A stretch of DNA of 11,957 nt from Pseudomonadota bacterium (GTDB lineage Bacteria > Pseudomonadota > Gammaproteobacteria > Steroidobacterales > Woeseiaceae). Shown here one piece after another: positions 6,535 to 11,957 of the stretch. Where the stretch lies: positions 1 to 11,957 of the forward strand of contig JAKSCZ010000361.1 in NCBI GenBank assembly GCA_022360335.1, given 5' to 3'. The notes under the pieces are model-generated. The model made no database searches, had not been told where the DNA came from, and worked only from the letters and a program-made list of their open reading frames with translations. The translations under genes were made by a program, and so were the position numbers. The stretch's first letter is position 1. Every line of letters begins with the position of its first letter.

Positions 6535-7132
6535 GCGCCCGTTTGCGCACTATGCGGCACGAAATGCCCCAGCGATCCTCGAGGTGCTGCTTTGCGAATT
6601 TCGCAACAGTACGCGCGTGCTCGAGATCGGATCGGGTACCGGGCAGCACGCCGTGACCTTTGCGGCGGCACTCGGCCATCTCAACTGGCAGACGAGCGAT
6701 CTCGACGAGAACCATGCGGGCATCGCCGCGTGGCTCGAAACCGCGGCGCTCGGAAACGTCGAGGCGCCGTTGTCGCTCGACGTCCGCAAAGCCAGCGTCG
6801 ACAGTGCGTCGTACGACGCCGCATTTTCCGCAAACACGGCGCACATCATGGGCATCGACGCCGTCGAGAGGATGTTCTCCCTGCTTGGCAAGGCCCTGAA
6901 CGGCGACGGCGTGTTCTGCCTGTACGGACCGTTTCGGGTCGGCGGCCGATTGAACACCGACAGCAACGAGGCCTTCGATGCGAGCCTGCGCCGGCGCGAC
7001 GCGGCCATGGGTATCCGCGATCTCGAGGCGCTCGACGGGTTCGCATCGGCAGCGGGAATGCACAGGACCCGGTTGTACGCGGTGCCGTCGAACAACTGCG
7101 TCGCGGTATGGCGCAAGGGGGCGGCCGCATGA
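6527..7132 (+). CDS. DUF938 family SAM-dependent methyltransferase-like protein
   Basis: A 201-residue class I methyltransferase-like protein of the DUF938 family, whose substrate is not known. The N-terminus MPERPFAHYAARNAPAILEVL is typical of the family. The SAM-binding glycine-rich motif I is VLEIGSGTGQHA (31-42), followed by an acidic end of strand 2 (SDLDEN, 57-62), AAFSANTAHIM (98-108) and LYGPFRVGGRLNTDSN (132-147). I chose the ATG at 6527, inside the end of orn, because it gives the family N-terminus; an upstream in-frame start at 6503 would add eight unrelated residues. It overlaps orn by 8 bases and the next gene by 4 (ATGA), so the three appear to form one translationally coupled unit. 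The context with orn does not reveal its job. Confidence 0.88.
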   Translation: MPERPFAHYAARNAPAILEVLLCEFRNSTRVLEIGSGTGQHAVTFAAALGHLNWQTSDLDENHAGIAAWLETAALGNVEAPLSLDVRKASVDSASYDAAFSANTAHIMGIDAVERMFSLLGKALNGDGVFCLYGPFRVGGRLNTDSNEAFDASLRRRDAAMGIRDLEALDGFASAAGMHRTRLYAVPSNNCVAVWRKGAAA

Positions 7133-7512
7133 CCTTGCACGCGGGCGGATGCCATTGCGGGCGGGTTCGCTTCGAGGTCGAGGCGCCGTCGATCGTCGAG
7201 GCAACCGAGTGCAATTGCAGCATCTGTTCGAAGTTCGCGTACCTGCATCTGATCGTCCCGAAACGCGACTTTCGGCTGCTCGACGGCGATGGTGCATTGA
7301 CGACCTACACGTTCGGCACGGGTACTGCGAAGCACCGGTTCTGCAGCCGTTGTGGCGTCAAGTCCTTCTACGTTCCGCGCTCGCACCCGGACGGGGTCAG
7401 CGTCAACGTCCGCTGCCTCGACCCGGGAACGATCGAGGCGATCGAAGTGACGCCGTTCGACGGCCGGAACTGGGAGCAGAATGTGGCCGAACTGTCGCCG
7501 ATAAGCAACTGA
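7129..7512 (+). CDS. GFA-family (CENP-V/GFA domain) zinc protein
   Basis: A 127-residue protein of the GFA family, named after glutathione-dependent formaldehyde-activating enzyme (Gfa), although for most members that activity is unproven. The zinc-binding cysteines are all present: C8 and C10 in GGCHCG, C28, C30 and C33 in CNCSIC, and C72 and C75 in FCSRCGVKSF. The core follows the family order (EATECNCSICSK, then THR/AKHRFCSRCG-like, then VNVRCLDPG). The ATG at 7129 overlaps the previous stop as ATGA, with a purine-rich AAGGGGG (about 7115-7121) seven bases upstream. It is the last gene of the orn unit. No glutathione or formaldehyde gene is nearby, so a detoxification role should not be assumed. 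Confidence 0.88.
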   Translation: MTLHAGGCHCGRVRFEVEAPSIVEATECNCSICSKFAYLHLIVPKRDFRLLDGDGALTTYTFGTGTAKHRFCSRCGVKSFYVPRSHPDGVSVNVRCLDPGTIEAIEVTPFDGRNWEQNVAELSPISN

Positions 7513-7528
7513 TTTATATTGGTATTAG

Positions 7529-7558
7529 CTGGCAGGACAAACACGGTTCGCTTATAGT
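7529..7558 (+). promoter_or_regulatory. Promoter of the ygiM-like gene
   Basis: CTGGCA (7529-7534) and TATAGT (7553-7558) are 18 bases apart. The -10 lies only nine bases before the ATG at 7568, so transcription would begin at about 7565-7568 and leave almost no leader. No Shine-Dalgarno is present in 7545-7567. Confidence 0.55.
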
Positions 7559-7567
7559 TGTCGCATC

Positions 7568-8239
7568 ATGAAAAAGCTCATCCGCATCCTCTTGCCCGCA
7601 GCGCTCATGCTGGCGGGCGTCGTATCCGCAGAGCCCGCCTGGGTTGCGGACCGGTTTGAAATCACCCTGCGCTCCGGGCCGAGCACCGGCAACGCCATCC
7701 AGCTCATGGTCAGCAGCGGCACTCGACTCGAGGTTCTCGAGCGTGACGCGGAATCGGGTTACTCGCGTGTCCGTACGCAGGGCGGCACCGAAGGCTGGGT
7801 GCTCAGCCGCTACCTGATGGACGAGCCGGGCGCCCGCGAGCGACTGAGCTCCCTGACGAGCCAGCTGACGAGCGCCAACGTGCGGGGTACCTCGCTCGAC
7901 TCGCAGCTCAGGGCGATTCGCAGTGAGTACGACACCGCCAGGCGGCGGATCGCAGCCCTCGAACGCGACAAGGCGGCGGTCGAGGAGGAACTGGCCGGGA
8001 TCAGGCGCACGGCGGCCAACGTGCTCGGGATCAACGAGCAGAACAAGTCGTTGATGGAGCGGCTCGCGGCCGCACAGATACGTGCAGATACGCTGGAGCA
8101 GGAGAACCGCGAACTCGCGAGCCAGACGACGCGCTACTGGTTCATGGCCGGCGCACTGGTACTGCTCGTCGGCGTCATCCTCGGCATCTGGTTGCCGCGC
8201 GTCCGCTGGCAGCGTCGTTCGCGTTACGACCGCTTCTAG
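7568..8239 (+). CDS. YgiM-like SH3-domain membrane protein (TIGR04211 type)
   Basis: A 223-residue cell-envelope protein with the architecture of E. coli YgiM. A signal peptide (1-21, MKK then a hydrophobic core, cleavage after VVSA) precedes a bacterial SH3 domain (about 24-84, with LRSGPSTGNAIQLMVSSGTRLEVL and GWVLSRYL). A long predicted coiled coil (about 88-188, rich in heptad-like Leu/Ile with Arg and Glu) follows, then a single membrane helix (190-209) and a short basic cytoplasmic tail (RVRWQRRSRYDRF). The likely topology is a periplasmic SH3 domain and coiled coil anchored by the C-terminal helix. Bacterial SH3 domains often bind peptidoglycan or peptides; the function of this family is not established. 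There is no Shine-Dalgarno and the -10 is very close. The TAG stop shares CTAG (8236-8239) with convergent ppsA. Confidence 0.87.
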   Translation: MKKLIRILLPAALMLAGVVSAEPAWVADRFEITLRSGPSTGNAIQLMVSSGTRLEVLERDAESGYSRVRTQGGTEGWVLSRYLMDEPGARERLSSLTSQLTSANVRGTSLDSQLRAIRSEYDTARRRIAALERDKAAVEEELAGIRRTAANVLGINEQNKSLMERLAAAQIRADTLEQENRELASQTTRYWFMAGALVLLVGVILGIWLPRVRWQRRSRYDRF

Positions 8240-10605
8240 CCCTCTACGGTCTCTCCGGCGAGGAACATCCAGGTCTCGATGACCGTATCGGGATTGAGCG
8301 ACATGCTCTCGATGCCCTGGTCCAGCAACCAGCGCGCGAGGTCCGCGTGGTCCGACGGACCCTGGCCGCAGATCCCGACGTATTTGCCCCGTTTCTTGCA
8401 TGCGGCGATCGTCATCGCAAGAAGCGCCTTGACTGCATCGTCGCGCTCGTCGAAGTCGTCTGCAACCAGCGCCGAGTCCCGGTCCAGACCCAGTGCGAGC
8501 TGGGTCATGTCGTTCGAGCCGATCGACATGCCGTCGAAGTGTTCGAGGTACCGGTCGGCCAGCAGGGCATTGGTCGGCAGCTCGGACATCATGATGACGC
8601 GCAGGCCGTTCCGGCCGCGCTCGAGACCGTTGGCGGCCATCAGGTCGATCACGTCCTTCGCTTGCTGCACGGTGCGTACGAACGGAATCATGATCTCGAC
8701 GTTCGTCAGCCCCATCCGCTCGCGCACGCGTTTCAAGGCCCGGCATTCGAGTTCGAAGCACGGGCGGAAATCGTCCGAGACGTAGCGGCCGGCGCCGCGA
8801 AAACCGAGCATCGGGTTTTCCTCATCGGGCTCGTATCGATCGCCGCCGATCAGGTTGGCGTACTCGTTCGACTTGAAGTCCGACAGACGGACGATGACGG
8901 GTTCCGGTGCGAACGCCGCGGCGATCGTCGCCACGCCCTCGGTCAGCTTCTCGACGAAGAACTCCACGGGATCGGGATAACCCGCCATCTGGTCGTCGAC
9001 GGCGGCCTTCGTATCTTCGTCGAGATCGCCGTACTCGAGCAGCGCCTGGGGGTGCACGCCGATCATACGATTGATGATGAACTCCAGGCGGGCCAGACCG
9101 ACGCCGCGATTCGGGATACTGGCGAAATCGAATGCGCGGTCGGGATTGCCGACGTTCATCATGATCTTGACCGGGATTTCGGGTAATTCGTCCAGTTCGA
9201 TGTTCTTCTCCTCGAAATCGAGGCTGCCTTCGTAGACGAAGCCTTCGTCGCCCTCGGCGCAACTGACCGTCACGTCCGTCCCGTCGGTAATCCTCCCGGT
9301 TGCATCCCCGCAGCCGACGACCGCCGGGATACCGAGTTCGCGGGCGATGATTGCGGCGTGGCAGGTGCGGCCGCCGCGATTGGTGACGATCGCGGACGCG
9401 CGCTTCATGACCGGCTCCCAGTCCGGATCGGTCATGTCCGATACCAGGACGTCGCCGGCGCGCACGCGGTTCATTTCGGCGACGGAACGAACGACTTTGG
9501 CGTTACCCGCGCCGATCTTGTGACCGATGCTGCGGCCGGCGACGATCACCTTGCCCTTGTCCTTCAGGGTGAAACGCTGGATCGACCGGCCGGTGCGGCT
9601 CTGCACGGTTTCCGGCCGCGCCTGCAGGATATACAGCTTGCCGTCCTTGCCGTCCTTGCCCCACTCGATGTCCATCGGCCGGCCGTAGTGCTTCTCGATG
9701 GTAACGGCCATCCTGGCCAGTTCCACGACATCGTCGTCGTCGATGGAGAAGGCGAGGCTGTCAAGCTCGGCGACGTCTACCGTCTGCACCGTTTTGCCGG
9801 GCTTCGGGTTGTCGCTGTAGACCATCTTGACGGCCTTGCTGCCGAGATTCCTGCGCAGGATCGGAGGATGCCCGCTGGCCAGCGCCGGTTTGTAGACGTA
9901 GAACTCGTCGGGATTGACGGCGCCCTGGACGACGGTTTCGCCGAGGCCCCACGACGAGGTGATGAAAACCGCGTCGCGGAATCCGGTCTCCGTGTCGAGC
10001 GTGAACATGACGCCGGACGACCCGATGTCGCTGCGCACCATGGCCTGCACGCCGGCCGACAGGGCGACTTCGCCGTGGTCGAAGCCGTGGTGTTCACGAT
10101 AGGCGATTGCACGGTCGTTGAACAATGAGGCGAACACCTTGTGCATCGCGACGAGCATGTTGTCGAAGCCGCGAACGTTGAGATAGCTTTCCTGCTGGCC
10201 TGCAAACGATGCGTCGGGCAGATCCTCGGCCGTGGCGGACGAGCGCACCGCAACCGCGAAATCGCCGGCCCCGGACAGCTCGTCCCAGGCCGAGCGGACC
10301 TGCTGCATGAGTTCGTCCGGCAACGGCGTTTCGAGTATCCACGAGCGAATCGCGGAGCCGGCCGACGTCAGCGCCTCGAGGTCTTCGACATCGAGGCCGG
10401 CAAGCTGCTGACCGATTCGCTCATCCAGGCCGCCGGCGGCCAGAAAACTGCGATACGCGGCGGCCGTGGTCGCGAAACCGCCCGGAACGGACACTCCCAG
10501 GTTCGAGAGCTTGCCGATCATTTCGCCGAGTGATGCATTCTTGCCGCCGACGGTTTCTACGTCGTCCATGCCAAGCTCTTCGAGCTTGATTACAAGTGGC
10601 TCCAA
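8236..10605 (-). CDS. ppsA: Phosphoenolpyruvate synthase
   Basis: PpsA converts pyruvate, ATP and water to PEP, AMP and phosphate, the entry step of gluconeogenesis from pyruvate or lactate. The 789 residues match E. coli PpsA throughout. An N-terminal ATP-grasp domain (about 1-345, with GGKNASLGEMI, RSSATAEDLPDASFAGQQE and EWGKDGKDGKLYILQARPE) is followed by the swivelling phosphohistidine domain with GGRTCHAAIIAREL (411-424, H416). The C-terminal PEP-binding barrel includes FRGAGRYVSD, IGSNDMTQLALGLDRDS and GICGQGPSDH, with catalytic C746. T414, two residues before H416, corresponds to the threonine phosphorylated by PpsR. The start is TTG at 10605, chosen because AAGGGAG (plus-strand 10612-10618) stands six bases upstream. 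The next ATG (10569) would cut conserved N-terminal sequence. It is divergent from ppsR across 46 bases and convergent with the ygiM-like gene. Confidence 0.97.
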   Translation of the reverse strand: MEPLVIKLEELGMDDVETVGGKNASLGEMIGKLSNLGVSVPGGFATTAAAYRSFLAAGGLDERIGQQLAGLDVEDLEALTSAGSAIRSWILETPLPDELMQQVRSAWDELSGAGDFAVAVRSSATAEDLPDASFAGQQESYLNVRGFDNMLVAMHKVFASLFNDRAIAYREHHGFDHGEVALSAGVQAMVRSDIGSSGVMFTLDTETGFRDAVFITSSWGLGETVVQGAVNPDEFYVYKPALASGHPPILRRNLGSKAVKMVYSDNPKPGKTVQTVDVAELDSLAFSIDDDDVVELARMAVTIEKHYGRPMDIEWGKDGKDGKLYILQARPETVQSRTGRSIQRFTLKDKGKVIVAGRSIGHKIGAGNAKVVRSVAEMNRVRAGDVLVSDMTDPDWEPVMKRASAIVTNRGGRTCHAAIIARELGIPAVVGCGDATGRITDGTDVTVSCAEGDEGFVYEGSLDFEEKNIELDELPEIPVKIMMNVGNPDRAFDFASIPNRGVGLARLEFIINRMIGVHPQALLEYGDLDEDTKAAVDDQMAGYPDPVEFFVEKLTEGVATIAAAFAPEPVIVRLSDFKSNEYANLIGGDRYEPDEENPMLGFRGAGRYVSDDFRPCFELECRALKRVRERMGLTNVEIMIPFVRTVQQAKDVIDLMAANGLERGRNGLRVIMMSELPTNALLADRYLEHFDGMSIGSNDMTQLALGLDRDSALVADDFDERDDAVKALLAMTIAACKKRGKYVGICGQGPSDHADLARWLLDQGIESMSLNPDTVIETWMFLAGETVEG

Positions 10606-10611
10606 GTGTTA

Positions 10612-10618
10612 CTCCCTT
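10612..10618 (-). promoter_or_regulatory. Strong ribosome site deciding the TTG start of ppsA
   Basis: The minus strand reads AAGGGAG here, six bases before TTG at 10605. It is the best Shine-Dalgarno in the window and fixes the rare start codon. A strong ribosome site with a weak start codon contrasts with ppsR on the other strand, which has no ribosome site. Confidence 0.7.
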
Positions 10619-10644
10619 GTGTTCCGTGGCAGGAAATGGACAAT
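10617..10644 (+). promoter_or_regulatory. Candidate ppsR promoter
   Basis: TTGTGT (10617-10622) and GACAAT (10639-10644) are 16 bases apart, and seven bases separate the -10 from the ATG at 10652. The start of transcription would be at or next to the A of the ATG. The -35 overlaps the ribosome site of divergent ppsA. Matches to consensus are moderate (3 of 6 and 4 of 6). Confidence 0.4.
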
Positions 10645-10651
10645 CCTAGCG

Positions 10652-11476
10652 ATGCTTGAGCGCGCAGTGTTTTTTGTCTCGGATCAGACCGGCGTGACTG
10701 CCGAGACCCTGGGGCACAGTCTGATTACCCAGTTTTCCGGGCAGCATTATCGGCAAGTGACTTTGCCATTTATAGATTCCGAAGACAAGGCAAGGGAAGC
10801 CGTGAGGACGATCGACGCCGCGGCCCGGGACGGCGTGCCGCGTCCCATCGTTTTCTCGACGATGGTGCAGCCCGAGCTGCGGGAGATCGTCAAGGAATCG
10901 GCGGGTCTGCACCTCGATATCTTCGACGAGTTCCTGGAGCCGCTGGCGACCGAATTGGGCGAAACGCCCCAGTACCGACTGGGGATGGCGCACGGCGTCA
11001 GCGACATCGACACCTACATGAAGCGCATCGAGGCGACCAACTTCGCCCTGGCCAACGACGACGGCGGGATCAGCCGCAACTACGACGCTGCGGATGTGAT
11101 ACTCGTCGGTGTGTCGCGTTCCGGCAAGACGCCGACCTGTCTCTACCTGGCGCTGCAGTACGGAGTCTACGCAGCCAACTTCCCGCTCACGGACGACGAA
11201 CTCGAAAGCGGCACGCTGCCGGGTTTCCTGGTGCAGCAAAAACGGAAACTCTTCGGCCTCACGATCGCACCGGACCGGCTGCGCGAAATCCGCAAGGAAC
11301 GGCGGCCGATGGGCAAGTACTCCTCGGCGCAGCAAGTGCGCTTCGAACTGCGGGAGTCGGACAAGATATTCCGGCGCTACGGTATTCCGAACGTGAATAC
11401 GACGAGCTTTTCGATCGAGGAGATTTCGAGCAGAATTCTCGATAGTACCGGGGTTGAACGCAGAGTTCGACCCTGA
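10652..11476 (+). CDS. ppsR: PEP synthase regulatory protein (bifunctional kinase/phosphorylase)
   Basis: PpsR (DUF299 family) inactivates PpsA by ADP-dependent phosphorylation of a threonine beside its catalytic histidine, and reactivates it by phosphate-dependent removal. The 274 residues begin MLERAVFFVSDQTGVTAETLG, the family N-terminus. The nucleotide-binding P-loop is GVSRSGKT (153-160), followed by PTCLYLALQYG and ANFPL. The region 108-130 (YRLGMAHGVSDIDTYMKRIEATNFAL) and the end NVNTTSFSIEEISSRIL are also typical. The frame is open back to 10466, but the upstream part lies inside ppsA and is unrelated. The ATG at 10652 is therefore the start, despite lacking a Shine-Dalgarno; a -10-like GACAAT ends seven bases before it. 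Its place next to ppsA, divergent as in E. coli, and the conserved target threonine (T414 of PpsA) confirm the pairing. Confidence 0.95.
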   Translation: MLERAVFFVSDQTGVTAETLGHSLITQFSGQHYRQVTLPFIDSEDKAREAVRTIDAAARDGVPRPIVFSTMVQPELREIVKESAGLHLDIFDEFLEPLATELGETPQYRLGMAHGVSDIDTYMKRIEATNFALANDDGGISRNYDAADVILVGVSRSGKTPTCLYLALQYGVYAANFPLTDDELESGTLPGFLVQQKRKLFGLTIAPDRLREIRKERRPMGKYSSAQQVRFELRESDKIFRRYGIPNVNTTSFSIEEISSRILDSTGVERRVRP

Positions 11477-11496
11477 TTTTGCAGGGCGCCTGCTGC

Positions 11497-11502
11497 TATA
11501 TT
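11497..11502 (+). promoter_or_regulatory. -10 element close to the yqiB start
   Basis: TATATT (5 of 6 to consensus) ends six bases before the ATG at 11509, which would place the transcription start on the A of the start codon. The -35 candidate at 17 bases (TGATTT, 11474-11479) is poor. No ribosome site is present; the bases between are GGCGGC. Confidence 0.45.
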
Positions 11503-11508
11503 GGCGGC

Positions 11509-11957
11509 ATGTTGCTCGACTCTCACATCGTTCCGGAGAGCGCCGCAAAACCGCGCAGCTTCGCCGGCCTGATGGCGCTCTACGAGAGCAATTTCCTGCG
11601 CCTGCTCAGGCTGATCCCCGAGCTCGACCGGATCGACGGATGCCTGCGTTCGAGCGTCGCCGGCGACTGTGATCTGTACGTCGAAATCCTCGAACGCAGC
11701 CGCTACACGGCGACGCTGTCGGTGAGCTATCACTTCGAAACGGACGGCGGGCTGCGCGCCGAACCCGACATGACGGTCCGCGCCTATTTCGACGGCCGGC
11801 TGGCCGAGGCGATGGCGGTCGGGTCCCGCCGGCGTCACCCGTCGCTGCGGCGGCTCGTCAGGGAGCACGGGCGGGAACTCGACCGGCGCTGGCGCCGTAA
11901 CGTCGTGCTCAACAAGTGGCTGGACTATCTCAGCGAGCAAGGCCACCTCATCCTGGA
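11509..11957 (+). CDS. yqiB: DUF1249 protein, YqiB-like, 3' end missing
   Basis: The frame runs from the ATG at 11509 off the right edge; 149 residues are visible. The segment FAGLMALYESNFLRLLRLIPE, the block LYVEILERSRYTATLSVSY, PDMTVRAYFDGRLAEAM and the ending LNKWLDYLSEQGHLIL match the DUF1249/YqiB pattern of E. coli and relatives, so very little of the C-terminus is likely to be missing. The function is unknown. In many gammaproteobacteria the family sits by the ADP-ribose pyrophosphatase and cAMP phosphodiesterase genes (nudF, cpdA), so those may follow beyond the window, but this cannot be seen here. About ten residues precede the conserved domain. The alternative TTG one codon later makes no difference. 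There is no Shine-Dalgarno, and a -10 stands six bases upstream. Confidence 0.83.
   Translation, partial: MLLDSHIVPESAAKPRSFAGLMALYESNFLRLLRLIPELDRIDGCLRSSVAGDCDLYVEILERSRYTATLSVSYHFETDGGLRAEPDMTVRAYFDGRLAEAMAVGSRRRHPSLRRLVREHGRELDRRWRRNVVLNKWLDYLSEQGHLIL

Noticed and set aside
10466..10651. N-terminal extension of ppsR
   Set aside because: The extra residues overlap the start of ppsA on the other strand and are not part of the family; PpsR begins MLERAVFFVSDQTG.
10636..10659. Seven-codon upstream frame (MDNPSDA) overlapping the ppsR start
   Set aside because: AGGA lies only one base before its ATG, too close for a working ribosome site, and it is explained by chance; a leader-peptide role has no support.
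11471..11486. CCCTG/CAGGG hairpin at the end of ppsR as a terminator
   Set aside because: The stem is only five pairs, the T-rich bases are in the loop, and no T-run follows.

Overview
The window is a GC-rich, gene-dense chromosomal segment that looks like core housekeeping DNA from a gammaproteobacterium. Supporting signs are the order 4.5S RNA - dnaX - ybaB - recR, divergent rsgA/orn and divergent ppsA/ppsR pairs (all also adjacent in E. coli), a YgiM-type SH3 membrane protein and a YqiB (DUF1249) gene. DnaX, RsgA, Orn and PpsA all read as close relatives of the enterobacterial proteins, but the Staphylococcus-type class I fructose-bisphosphate aldolase and the GC content argue against Enterobacterales. 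A less-studied environmental lineage is likely; I cannot name the genus. No mobile element, tRNA, CRISPR array or phage gene was seen.

Layout. 1-810: 3' part of an EamA/DMT-family membrane transporter. 811-937: a strong hairpin and a promoter. 938-1828: class I aldolase (fda). 1829-1937: weak terminator and a good promoter for ffs. 1938-2045: 4.5S signal recognition particle RNA. 2098-5001: tight rightward operon dnaX-ybaB-recR-HIT protein (replication clamp loader, nucleoid-associated protein, recombinational repair, nucleotide hydrolase). 4998-5921: rsgA on the minus strand, converging on the HIT gene. 5947-7512: rightward run orn, DUF938 methyltransferase, GFA-family zinc protein. 7568-8239: YgiM-like SH3 protein. 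8236-10605: ppsA on the minus strand. 10652-11476: ppsR, its bifunctional regulator, divergent from it. 11509 to the end: yqiB, cut by the window edge.

Functionally, PpsA (pyruvate to PEP) with PpsR (which switches PpsA off and on), plus the aldolase, point to regulated gluconeogenic carbon flow. DnaX and RecR belong to DNA replication and repair, while 4.5S RNA, RsgA and Orn cover protein targeting, 30S maturation and the last step of RNA turnover.

No undescribed multi-gene system is visible. The most interesting signals lie in expression logic. Three genes (rsgA, ppsR, yqiB), and perhaps the ygiM-like gene, have a -10-like hexamer only 6-9 bases before the ATG and no Shine-Dalgarno sequence, suggesting leaderless transcripts. 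Stop codons are 8 TAG, 5 TGA and no TAA. Both convergent gene pairs end in one shared CTAG that supplies both stop codons. The rsgA/orn gap may be a bidirectional promoter with one shared -10.
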